Shown here piece by piece: positions 24,901 to 36,900 of a DNA stretch of 64,000 nucleotides (position 1 is its first letter; the number at the start of each line of letters is the position of its first letter). The position numbers and the translations under genes are program-made. This DNA is from Meles meles (taxonomy: Eukaryota; Chordata; Mammalia; Carnivora; Mustelidae), in assembly GCF_922984935.1 (NCBI RefSeq), contig NC_060069.1, positions 162,611,625 to 162,675,624 on the forward strand, written 5' to 3'. Below the pieces are notes generated by a model. The model was not told where the DNA came from and did not search any database. It worked only from the letters and a program-made list of their open reading frames with translations.

Positions 24901-27900
24901 TCTCACGCTGTGAGGCCTGATGTCCGCCCCCCATGCCCCCGCTCGTGCCCTGAATGCATCCCAGTGTGACCCCATCTGGCCCCGGGCTCCCGCTGACCCG
25001 GCCACGCCAAACCTTCCGGGCTGGAAAAGAGCGTCGCCTCCCTTGCAGCCGCAGTGTCCAGACCGAGTAAAGGCGGGGCGTGTGCGAGCGGCGGCGGGCA
25101 GCGGGTGAGAGGCTGGGAGAGAGCACTGGCTTGTTCGGAACAAAGGAAACCCCACGGGAAAATGAGTGCCAGGCCCGGGAGCCCGCCAGCCAAACCCCTT
25201 GTTCAGAACGTCCCCCCGCTGGGCCGGGACCCCAGGCACAGAAGACGGGCCGGCGGCCGCATGTCACTGCACTCCACGGGGAGGGAGGCTGCTGGTCTCC
25301 CGGCGAGATGGGCGGGGCCACCCCTGGCCCGTCCTCCCCTCTGCAGGTGGAGACCAAGCTTCCCCACAGGTGACCCTCAGGCTCATCCTCCTGAGAATGT
25401 CTGTAGGGGATCTAGGGTGTCTGTCCGTCTCTCCCTCCCTCTGTCTGTGGTCTCTGAGCGCCACAGGGACGGCTGGGAGAGCCCGCATTCACGCAGCATT
25501 GCCCGCTTGGCCGACGGGCCCCGGAGCTCCTGCAGGTGGGAGCCGAGACGTCCCCCTTCCAGGTGGGGCTACACAGCAGGCGAGGGGCTGCCGAGCCAGT
25601 CTGGACGCTGCACCCCTGCGCCTGGCGGCCCTGAGTCAGGAGGTCAAGGGCCTCTCAGACAAGGGATAAGGAAGCAGAACTTCCCCATGTCCGCGGCAGC
25701 ATCGTTCCCAAGAGCCCGTGGTGGGGACACCTGTCCGGCAGTGGATGAACGCACAGAGACAGCGCGGTCTGAGCCTGCGGTGGGCAATATCCCGCCTTTC
25801 CACGGGGACTCCTGCCACATGGGACCACACGGATGAAACCGCAGGATGTCGTGTGGATGAGCCGGTCCCAGGACACGTCCTGCCCTGTTCCGCGTCTGAG
25901 AGGGACCTGAAATGGGCCACACCTGGAGGGCCACAGTGTTTGTGATGCCATCCAGCCCTGTGCCCAGCGGTAACGGCACGGGATTGTGCGCTGAGGGCGT
26001 GTTAAGAGGGTGCGTCGCAAGTGTTCATACTAGAATAATGGGAAAAACCTTGGCCCATTCCCCGCAAATTGCTTTCAGACCAACAGCCTCCTCCATGGTG
26101 CCCTGTGACCCTGGGACTTTGCCCAGGCCCTGCCCCGGCTGCCACCATCGGATTAAGCCAGAGCCAGAGTGGGGGCGGGGGAGCAGGAGTGGGGCTCCTT
26201 GCCGGCCGTGTCTCCATGTCTCCGTGTCTCCGCGTCTCTGCGTCTCCGTGTCTCCCTGAGGCAGGCGGCCGGGGGCCCCGTCAGCAGGGGACACTTTGAC
26301 ACGCACAAGTGGCCTTGTGGCCTCTGCTTTCCTTCCTCTTCTTTTCAACAGCTTTCCTGAGAGTAAATTCATCCTTTTACAGTATACGGTCCCTACAGGT
26401 CAGTCCTTCAGGACGGCCTCTCCCTGAGCACGCTGTTTTCCGGGCCAGCCCAGGTCATGGCTGGGTCACGTGGTGCGGTGTGGCCAGACAGAGGTCACCC
26501 AGCCGTGCATCGCTCTGTGGGCATTTGGGCCATTTGGGTGGTTTCTTCCGTTTGGCTGCCGTGTGGCTCCGGGCCACATGGATCCCCACAGGGATCTGGG
26601 GCAGAATCACTGGGTTGTCCAGAAGCTCCGCGTGGACCCCCAGTGCCGAGAAAGTGCCCAGCACGCGCCCAGCAGCCATCCTGCCGTGCATTCCCAGTGG
26701 CGCTGGGCAGGGCACCGTCTCCCCGTCCATGTCCAGGGACTGCCCTCCCAAGGAGGGGTGTCTCGCTGTGATTTGGTCCCATCCTGATGACTGACGGTAC
26801 CGAGCATCTTCTCGGGGGCTTGTGGGACAAGTGTCCGTTAGGGGCGTTTGTCTCCCACGCCTGAGCCTTTCTCCAGGCTCAGGAACGTGCGATAGAATTG
26901 TCCAAGGCTGGCAGGGTCATGAGTGGCAAATTTGCCTCAGACTGGTGGTCCTTCCCACTGACCCTGCCTTGGGTTGCCCCGTGGGTGGAAGGGACTGGTG
27001 AGTGTCAAGGTATCATCGAGGGGCAGACCTTCTGTCCGGGGCAGACAAGAAAGGTGGGAGCCCCGATCAGCAGCATGTGGGGGACAGAGCCCAGGCAGCC
27101 CTCACCTGGGCCTGGGCTGGTCCTCGGCCCGGGCTGGTGGGGGTGTCCATCGGGAAAGAGAGACCCGCCCCAGCCCTCTGGCTCTTGGATGTTACCGTCA
27201 CAAGACAAGTCCAGAGGCCGTGTAGGGAAGCACTGTTTCCTCCTTTCCGTAAACGGGGAAACTGAGGCCCAGGTAGTCAGGCATGGAGCCTGCTCTCCAG
27301 GTCCTGACCTCCATCCCTGAGGGCCAGTCCCATCAGAAGATGGGTAGACTGGTGTCCAGCACAAAAACAACGGGGCTTCCCTGCAGTGATCCTGAGCCCG
27401 AAGGTCGTGCTTCCTGGTCTGTGGGGTCACCTTTCTGGGGATGCCTGGCCATGGTGGGCACGGCCACACTGCCGACTACAGTGGCCCTGGGGCTGGCTGT
27501 GTGTGTGCACCCACCGCTGTCTTCCCATTCTGTGGATGAAATGATTGTCCCTCGAGTCACAGCACCTGTGGGAATCCTAGTAGGACGGGAAGACGTCCGT
27601 CTAAGATGACGGTTTTCCTCCACTTCCGCTTTCCATTTGTGTTCTCCCTGACTTTGGCTTAGAAAAGGTCATTATAACTTTGGAAAGTTAGATTTATGAA
27701 ATATAAACCGTCAAAACTCATTTGTAGCTGGAAGTCCCACCCCAATGAATATCCTGTAAAGTCCCCTGAGCGCGGGCTTGGCCGGCGCCTCCCGCAGCGG
27801 CGGGGCCGGGGGAGCTGGAGCCGAGCCCAGCCCCCGCCCCTGCTGACCCCGCTGCCCCGTGTCCACAGAGCTGGTTATGCTGCTGGAGTGGTGGTCCTGC

Positions 27901-30900
27901 ACGGAATGCACGCTGTTCACGGACCAGGCCACGTTCGACCGTTTCGGCAAGGAGCACGTGGTCATCATCCTCAACCACAACTTCGAAATTGACTTCCTCT
28001 GTGGGTGGACCATGTGTGAGCGGTTTGGCGTGCTGGGGGTGAGCCACATGGGGGTCCCGGGGAGGTGCGAGGGGTGAGCAGTGTGGGGTCCCAGGGGATT
28101 TTGGGGGTGAGTGACATGGGGTCTGGGGTTTTCTTCCCTTCCGGTGTAGCCCCTGAGTCCTCTGAGCCCGGAGTCTGAGGTCAGGTCAGCCCTCAGCTCT
28201 CCAGAGCTTGTCCTGAGCTCAGGCTTATTGCTCTGCCTCCCAGAACCTTGCGTCCTCGACAGCCCAGAGCTCCCTTGGGCAGCCGAGCCGTCGCAGGGAA
28301 ACGGCAGGGTCACCTGAGGCCGGCTGAGCAGTGCACTACAGAGAAAGCAGCCGTACTGGGCCATCCCAGGTCACCCTCCGGGAGCCCCGGTCCTCGCGGC
28401 CAGAGCGGGCACCCCTCCCTCCGCCAGGCCTGTGCCTCAGTTTCCTTGTCTCTCAGATGGCATGCCTGCCCCTTGGGGTCATATGGAAACCAGCGGGCAC
28501 ATTGAGAGCAGGGCTGCCTCAGTGACGGCAAAGTCACCGAACACCAAGCCTGTCTCAGGGGCACCTGCGAGGGTCTTGACTCTCGCCACCTGCCCCCTCC
28601 CGCCAGAGTTCCAAAGTGCTGGCAAAGAGGGAGCTGCTTTACGTGCCCCTCATCGGTTGGACGTGGTACTTCCTGGAGATCGTGTTCTGCAAGCGGAAAT
28701 GGGAGGAGGACCGGGACACCGTCATCGAGGGGCTGAAGCGCTTGTCCGACTACCCCGAGTACATGTGGGTGAGTTCTCTGGCCTCCCGACCCCGCACAGC
28801 CTCTGTGATGCCCATGCGCTGCAGCCCATGAGACCCCGACCCCGGGAGCAACGTCACAGCGGGGCCGGGTCCCTCCCCCTCTGAGCTTGTAGGCTGGGGG
28901 GCCCCTCCCGGGTCACCCGCTTCTCTCTGCCCCAGTGCAGACCCAGAACCCCACTGAAGGCTCCTGGAGAGGGAGCGAGCCCCCCTTCCTGCAGCCTCTG
29001 CCCTGGGACACCTGGCCGGCTCCTGGCTGGGCGGGGTCGGGGGGGGGGCTCCTGGGAGCCAGGCTGCAGAGCAGACCCCAGGGACCCTCTGGTTCTGGGG
29101 ATCAACTTGTACTTCAGAGAAGACTTAGCCTGCTCTTCCGAACAAGCACCCCTCAGGCCCCTGGGGCGGGGGCTTCTGTCTGCGTTTCCAGCCCCTTCCA
29201 GGAGTCCGACGCTCCCCCCCACCATGGGAAACAATGGCAGTGGGTGGGTTTGAACATTGTTTCTCTTCCTGAGCTTTCTGGTCTCTGGCAGGAGGTCTTT
29301 GAGAACTGGCTACTTAGTGGCATTTGCACTCGGAGGCAGCGGGATAAGAGACTTTCCGATTTTCCGCTCCCTGGTGGGGAGGCTGCTGCCCCGGCACCTT
29401 CCTGTTTGCGTTCCTTCCGGGAGGTGGTCTTTCTCGGTCCTCGAGAATCAGCGTCACGGCTCAGCTGTTCTCCGAGGGGCGGTGCGTGGCTGGAGCGTGG
29501 GTCGCAGCCCCAAATAAAGTCCATTGTACATGACGCCCCACCAGTCACTGGAGTGTTCCTCGCTGCGAATTGAGCAGCATGCGCTCCGTGAGCCCGTCGC
29601 CTGGGGTGACCCTGTCCCCTCTCGTGTGGCAGTTCCTCCTGTACTGCGAGGGCACACGCTTCACGGAGAAGAAGCACCGCGTCAGCATGGAGGTGGCCCT
29701 GTCCAAGGGGCTCCCCGTCCTCAAGTACCACCTGCTGCCTCGTACCAAGGGCTTCACCACGGCGGTCCAGTGCCTGCGAGGGACAGGTGAGGGCGAGCTG
29801 GGGACGGCCGTGTGCGCTCTGGGCTCTACGGGCAGCGAGACTGGAGAGTCATGTGTCCAAAGCCACACAAGGGACGGCCGGGCCGCGTAGAGTGAGGGCA
29901 GCAGGGGCTGGGACGGGGAGCCGGTGAGTGCAGGGACGTGAGTCGGCTACCCTGGCGTCTCTGAGGCGCTGGACACTGGGTTGATGGAACAGGCGACGGA
30001 TAAACGGAGTGAGAAGTTATGTAAGTGAAAACCTGATTATAAAGGGAAACAATACGCCTATCTAACGAATGCCAAAGGGGGCAAGATCCGAGATAGGACA
30101 AAGAACACGGGGAACAAGCAGAAAGCGGCCAGACCCTAAATCTGAACCGACGTCAGTGAATTCAGCACCGAGCGCCCCCCACATGCGTGGAGAGGAGCCA
30201 GCGGGGCGCGGGACTGAACCGGGTGCAGGTGTGGGGCCCAGCGGGGTATGGGGCCGAGCGGGGTGCAGGTGCGGACGCGGGCGCGGGCCCCGGTCTCACG
30301 CGCCATCCCTGCAGTTGCAGCGGTCTACGACGTCACGCTGAACTTCCGTGGAAATAAGAACCCGTCTTTGCTGGGAATCCTCTACGGGAAGAAGTACGAG
30401 GCGGACATGTGTGTGAGGTGAGCCGTCCCTCCACGCGTCCCCAGCCGCTGGCACCGGGCCTTCCCTGGGCAGCCTGGAGACAGCCTGCGCCCCAGGACTG
30501 CACACGCGGGGACAGACAGGACAAGCACTAGCTCTCCTACAAGGTGAAGGGGCGGGTGCAGGGTGAAGGCAGAATGTTCTGGAAGCCCGGAGGGAGGGGC
30601 AGCCTCTCTGGCCGCAGGGAGCTCAGAGGCCCTTTAAAAGGGGCTTGGCTCCAGCTTGGACCACAACTGGGTTCCCCACAGGCAGAAGGGGAAGCTATCC
30701 CAGCCCTGCACCTTGGGTTCTTAATAGTAGGGGGTTTTGACTTTGACCTCTGCTCAAAGCATAGTTGTGGGCAGGCCCTCCAGGTCCCCCTCTGGTCTGG
30801 GTCAGCTCAGTTGAACTTGCCAGCCCGGCGCCTCCAGGTTCCCTCACTCTGCGCAGGAAGGCAGGACCGGCCGGTGTGTGCCTAAACCAAGTGCGGGGTC

Positions 30901-33900
30901 AGCTCCCCTGTCTCGCACCCACCAGCTCTGACTGGGTCTCCGCCCGCTCAGCCTGGCCCCCAGAGCTCTCAGAGGCCCTCCTCATGTGAGCGCATTGAAA
31001 GCAGTACCCCCCCTGCCCGCCCCCCCCCCCCCCCCCCGCCTCAAAGCAGGAGTAATTTTGTGAATGTTAAGAATAAGCCAGGGGGCTTTTTCCTCCTGCA
31101 GCTGGCAGTGGGTTGGCTCAGAGGAGGTACAGAGCCAGGGCCCTTGCCCTTAGATCTCTGGAGCCAGCAGGGACCGGGCGGCTTCCACCCTGGCTGTGGT
31201 TCAGACAGCATGTGCTGTGGTCCAGGACAGTGACAGCCGTGGTGGGCTCTGCGCCGGTCCTCACCCTCCCTGGTCCCAGGGTGTTCGGGGGGCGGGGGGC
31301 CCAGGTCCCAGCCGGCAGGTGGCAGGGTTGGGGGAGCCCTCCTGATCCCGCTCCAGGCCCGTGCTCACGGCCACCCCACCGAGGGGCACTGCCCCTCCAA
31401 GGGACCGTCACCTCCGGCAGGAGAAGACCTGAGCCTTACTCTGTTCATTTTCCCCTTTGCTGCAGAAAGCCTGAAACTCTACCTAACCTTATTTTAACAG
31501 GCATGTTCTTAGAATGTCTGAAGGCGTCAATGTGCTGTTTTGTGATACTTACCACTATGGAAATTTGGAGGAAAGCAATATTCCAGTGAGTCCAGAACAT
31601 GCTTGTCGTCAAACAAGCCGAAGTTCTTGGGCTCATGGAAGTTTCTTCTTTGAAGTCCTTTTTCTATTCCCCTGCTGGAGGAGTCGCGCTGGGGGCAAGG
31701 CCAGGGGCACCCGGGGGTGGTGGCCTGAGGCTCCCTGAGTTCGTGTGGGGTCAGCATCCTTCAAGGGACCCGAGTCCGCTCCGGGAGACGACGCTCATCG
31801 TTTTGCTTATTTTGTATCATGTTTTTAAATTCTTGATTTATACACTTGGTACTGCGCGTAGCTGACCAACACTGGAAGCTGGGTGTGGCCAGGACGGGAC
31901 AGAGACCAGAGCCAGGGGAGGGTGGTCAGGTGGGTGGGAAGCCCGTGGGCGGCGTCTCTCAGCAGACCACCCTTCTGGACTTGATCTCCTCGCCCGTGGG
32001 TCTGCGGAGTTAGAGCACTTTTGTGTACGAGGCTTCTGCCTTTCCCTCACTCCCCGGGGCGTCCAGCACTCTCCAGAGGCTGCGTGAGGGCAGCACCAGC
32101 CTCCGGCGGGCAGCGCGGGCAGCCCTGAGGGAAGTACACGGCCAAGGTCATTCCCGCTCACGCATGTCCCCCGCACCCCCTGCCGGTGGCCTCAGGGACT
32201 GCGGCGGCCGTGGACAGCCCTTCCTGCCCTTGCCCTGCTTGTCCCCCAGGAAGACACCTGTGCTCCTGGGCCGGTAATCCCCCACTGATTAGGGTTATAA
32301 ATAAATTGTGTCTTCTCCAGAGTCAGCTGTTTGTGAGTTCAGATTAAAGTTCTGAATCTCTCTTGCTTTTCGTATTCGGAGCAAGTAGATCTCATCGGTG
32401 AAACACATAATCCTCTTGACCTGATGGAAGACACTGTCAGATTTGATTGTTTCCTAAGAGTGAACTAGTAAGAAAGACCAAAACTCCTGCAAGAGCTCAA
32501 ACGTGCACCCTTCTTTGTGGAAATGGGGGCGTGATCTGTTCCCTTACAGTGCTCACGAGCACCCCTCCCTCCGTGGCCCCCGTGGTCCTGCAGGGCCCGG
32601 CTCCTCCGTGCCCCGGGTGGATGCCTCTGCTGTCTGTGTGTCCTTGGGACTTGAGAGCGAGGCACGACCAGGAAAGGTGGGGCCAGTGGACCACCCCCTG
32701 TCCAGCGACGACCCCCCTCTTCTGTCTGATGCCCTCCCACGGGTAAGCTACTTGGCTTTCAATCTTCTTCCCCAAACAGGAGGTTTCCTCTGGAAGAGAT
32801 CCCACTGGATGAGAAGGAAGCAGCCCAGTGGCTTCATAAACTGTACCAGGAGAAGGTAAAGGCACGCGGCTCTCCTCTTCCCCCGGGGTCTCCGGAAGGT
32901 TTCGGAGGGGCGGCTCACGGGGCAGGCGGGGCGTGCGTGCGGACGTCTGGAGAGGGAGAGCCATGCGGCTCTCGACCACGTTCCACCTTCTTTCCAGCAT
33001 CTTGCATTTTTCTTGACTTGTGAGGACTCCGCACACTAGAGAAAAGTGGAAAGGACGGCGTACGACTGGCTGGCAGCACGGTGTCCCACGGTGTCGTGTT
33101 TTCTCGTGAAACTGGGTAGATCTACAGCCTACACGTAGTGTGTGTGGTTTACGCGGGAGACGCAGTGTAGGTGACATGAAGGATCCGTGTGCCAAGCGCA
33201 GGTCCTTCTCCACTCCCCCGCAGCACGCCCTCCCCCGAAACTTCCCGCCAGCTTGTTTTATACACACGAACACACAGGACACGGTATCTTCATCTTCGGC
33301 GTTGGGGGGCTTAGAGAGCGACGAGATCCTTTCCACATACAACAGATACCCCTTTAAAGGCACGGGTGAGCTTTTAAGAAAATAAGGGACATCTCTAAGG
33401 GTCCAAAAAGAAGGTAGAGCTGAAAACCAGGTGGTGAGCCTCCCTCCAATGGCGTTTGCTGGTCCCCTTACCCTTACCCTGGAGTCTTGAGTTTGAATGC
33501 CCACCCGGAAACAGAAGATAAGGGTCGACCTCATTCCTGGCAGGAACTTTCGAGAGTTTTGCCCTTGCACAGTGAATTAAAAGAAACCTACCTGCCTGCA
33601 CAGGAAAAAGACTTCGACGCTCCCCTTTCTCCTCTTGGTCTCAACAAGGTCTTCCTGATAACTCGTAATGATAGGTCGGCGCTCAGAGGGGTTTGGGGTT
33701 TGAATTTATCCCGGCGACATAGTTCAGGGAGAGCAGAGCCAAAATGTGAACACAACAAGCGGTTCTAGACAGACCACTCCAGAGTTCCCCAGAAAAGCAC
33801 ACGAAGGGCTGGAGAAACGCAGGTAAACACAGGTTTCCGCAGGTGAAATCCCATGGGAGACGAGCACGGAACCAGAGCCCGCGTGCCGCGCCGCACGGAC

Positions 33901-36900
33901 ACAGAACGGAGGACGTAAAGTCCCCAAAAACGTTAGCCAGTGGATCTGCGAGACTAAAATCAGTATGTTTGAAGCGACTGAGCATGAAGAAGGACCCGAA
34001 AAGAGTGACGCCCGTGGAGAAAAAGACTTGATAAGAGCCAAGAAGAATTTACAGGCGGCAAAAACCGAGTCACTGACAGTGAAGCGTTAGTTAGTGCTTA
34101 GATGACAGACTGGATGCAGCGGAAGAGAGAGCGACCTGGAAGACTGAGACGAAATTACTCAGAAGCAAACAGAGGAAGCAAACAGGAAAGGACGTTTAGC
34201 AGACGCCCAGCATAGACCGAGAGGTCTGCTCTGTGACGACTGGCAGGTTCAGAAAGGGACAAGAGTGGTGTCAGAGATGACAACTGTGAGCTCCTGGAAT
34301 CCATCGGGTTCCAGAAACACAGGTCTGGAATGGGGGAAATAAAGAGAAATCCATCCCCCTACTCATCAGTGAAATTGTGGAACACGAAAGACGGTGAGAA
34401 GATCTTAGAGTAACTGGAGAGAAGAGACGTCGTTCCCACGAGGGAATGACCGTGAAGCTGACATTAGACACACCTTACTATGTGCCGGGACTGCTTGTAG
34501 ACGCCTTACACGCGTTTTATCCTAATAGTCACACACACACGCTGTCACGCACGGACGGTTACACGTATTAAAAATAGAGTAAACCCAGAGAGAATAGAAC
34601 AAGGAAGATAATAAACATAGCATCAGTCGTTTGAACAGAAAGCAAAGCTACAAAAGCGTGTTGTCAACTGTACCCAATGTTTTTCCTTTAAAAATACTAA
34701 GAAAATTAAAAAATAAAAAGTAAAATAAATAGAAATAAGAACGTAAAAATACTAACAAAGTAGAAAACGGTGGGCAAGCTGTCCCGTTCGAAGAGGGACG
34801 GCATCCACCGACGTGAAGACGTAAGCCAGCCCTGGAGCGGAGGACACGGAGGAGTATCACTAACTGCATCTTCCTGCCTTTGAAATCGTGGAGAAAATGT
34901 GTGATTTCCAGGAAGATGAGTCTCTCCGGAAGAGAGAGAAAGCCTCGTGAGGAGCACATGCAGCCTTCGCGTGTAGGTAGAGAGAGGCCGACAGGAGCTG
35001 AACACTCAAGGCTGCAGAACACAGTCCGTCTCCGGAGCCAGGCGGCTTGTGAGGGCTCCAAACTCTTACGATCGACAGGAGTGTGCAACAGTGTTGTTCA
35101 ACAGAAGAAGGGAAGTAACGAAACCGCGTCATTAGGAAACGGGACAGTGTGTGTGTTCATCCGCGATGGTGCAGTCGCAGTGACTGACAGTTTCATCCGC
35201 AGAACCAGAGCCTGCGGACACGGTGTGCCGACAGGGCGGGCGGCGGTGTTCCCACGCACACGCCTGTTCGGTGCCCCTGCAGCGTGTCGGGGGGGAGGAC
35301 AGAGGGCCCAGCCGGGACCCAGCGGCCTCTGGAGGTGCCGGGGTAGGGGCCTCATCTCTGTCCCTAAGGTTCACCTTCTAGAATCATCTACCGCAGATGT
35401 AGCAAGGGACAAGCTTTGACATAGACGACTTTTGGGGTATGTTTTTCCATTATGTGTTTCTCTACACTACTGAGTTACATGGTAACATTCCTAGTCGCTT
35501 TTTGTGTCACTTATGATTTAATTTACGTGAAGGACGTTAAGGCGTTCAGTTTTTTCTTTTGTCAGTCACTCTCGTGTTTATATCTGTCAACACTGACATA
35601 AATAGGCTTAATTCACTCCTGTCATTTTTTTTAAGAAGGTCTTTTTTTTTTTTTAAGATTTTATTTATTTATTTGACCGACAGAGATCACAAGTAGGCAG
35701 AGAGGCAGGCAGAGGGGGAGGGGGAAGCAGGCTCCCCGCTGAGCAGAGAACCCGATGCGGGACTCGATCCCAGGACCCTGAGATCATGATCCAAGCAGAA
35801 GGCAGAGGCTTTTACCCACTGAGCCACCCAGGTGCCCCCAAGGTCTTTTTCTTTATTGCCTTTTTTTTTTTTTTAGAGGGAGGGAGGAGCTGCGGGCGAG
35901 AGAGAATACTAAGCAGGCTTCACCACACCCAGCAAGGAGCCCGCCGCGGGGCTCGATCCCACCACCCTGAGATCATGACCTGAGCTGAAACCAGGAGTTG
36001 GACACTTAACCAACTGAGCCACCCAGACGTTTTTAACTTAATTTAATTTTTCAATCTAAGTAAAGTCTACCCCCAACATGGAGCTCATGCTCGACTCAGG
36101 CAAGGTGCAGACCAGCCGTGACCAGACTCAGCACTTTGAGCCAATGCGACAGCTTCCGAGACGCGTCGACAGCTCCCGTTAGTGCCAGGCATAACCTGGA
36201 ACTGGACCACAGAGGTCACGCCGTGTGGTTCCCCCGTGCCGCAGATGTGGGAGCGGACAGAGGAGGGTGTGGGCCAGGAGGTGGGGGGGTCCTGGGTCTC
36301 CAGGCCTCTTGCCCTCTCTCCCGCTGCACAATCAGGGAGTGGCAGGCAGTGGGGCGGGGAGGGAAGCGGGACGGAGTCCTCACTCCAGGGCTCTTCCTCC
36401 CTGGTCACGTGTGTCTGGGCCACCGTGGCCGAGTGCCCGGCAGGCTTCAGGGAGGGGGCACAGGCTGGATGTGGCTGGGGGTCCGGAGGCTGGGGGCTGA
36501 GATCCTGTCTGTCCCAGCAGAGCCCTGCAAGGGGAGGGAAGAGGTGGGTCAGGTCGGGAGGCGGGAGAAGGAGAGGACGTGAGCTCCGAGAGCCGGGAGA
36601 GCCGCTCCGCAGGCCGGGTCCAGCGCGTCCTCTCAATGAGCCAGGCTGAGCATGCACGAGCCCCGTGTGCCCCGGGGGATGTGGTTGTGTGTACCAGCTA
36701 CACTTCCCGGCCTGGGTCCCAGCTCAGAAGGGTTCAGAGCTGCTGCCTAGAAGAAGCCACGGCCCACGTGAGCACTGTTGCGGGTCCGTCCTCAGGGCAG
36801 GGGACGAGCTGATCTCACCTCCCAGACCCTCCCCAGCACCCGCGAGCAGGATCCTTCCACCACTCCCGGGTGTAGACATGGGGCTGGGCCAGCGGCAGCT

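Larger units (their letters stand above)
21959..27868 (+). other. AGPAT3: AGPAT3 intron between coding exons 1 and 2 (5.9 kb)
   Basis: Begins GTGAGT, ends CCACAG. Contains a small TTTCGGG repeat at 22.2 kb, a CpG-dense block at 23.6-24.5 kb, two GC-enriched ancient L1 relics at 25.7-26.8 kb and a short minisatellite at 26.2 kb. No extra coding exon recognised. Confidence 0.9.

Noticed and set aside
27711..28364. 217-codon minus-strand ORF
   Set aside because: A shadow of AGPAT3 coding exon 2 on the opposite strand.
31440..31560. Possible extra AGPAT3 exon after a good acceptor (CCCCTTTGCTGCAG)
   Set aside because: No AGPAT3-like protein follows. Coding exons 5 and 6 already join in frame without it, and no consensus donor follows at a sensible distance.
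32497..33570. 357-codon minus-strand ORF
   Set aside because: It runs antisense across the real AGPAT3 exon at 32780-32855 and its splice sites; no recognisable domain.
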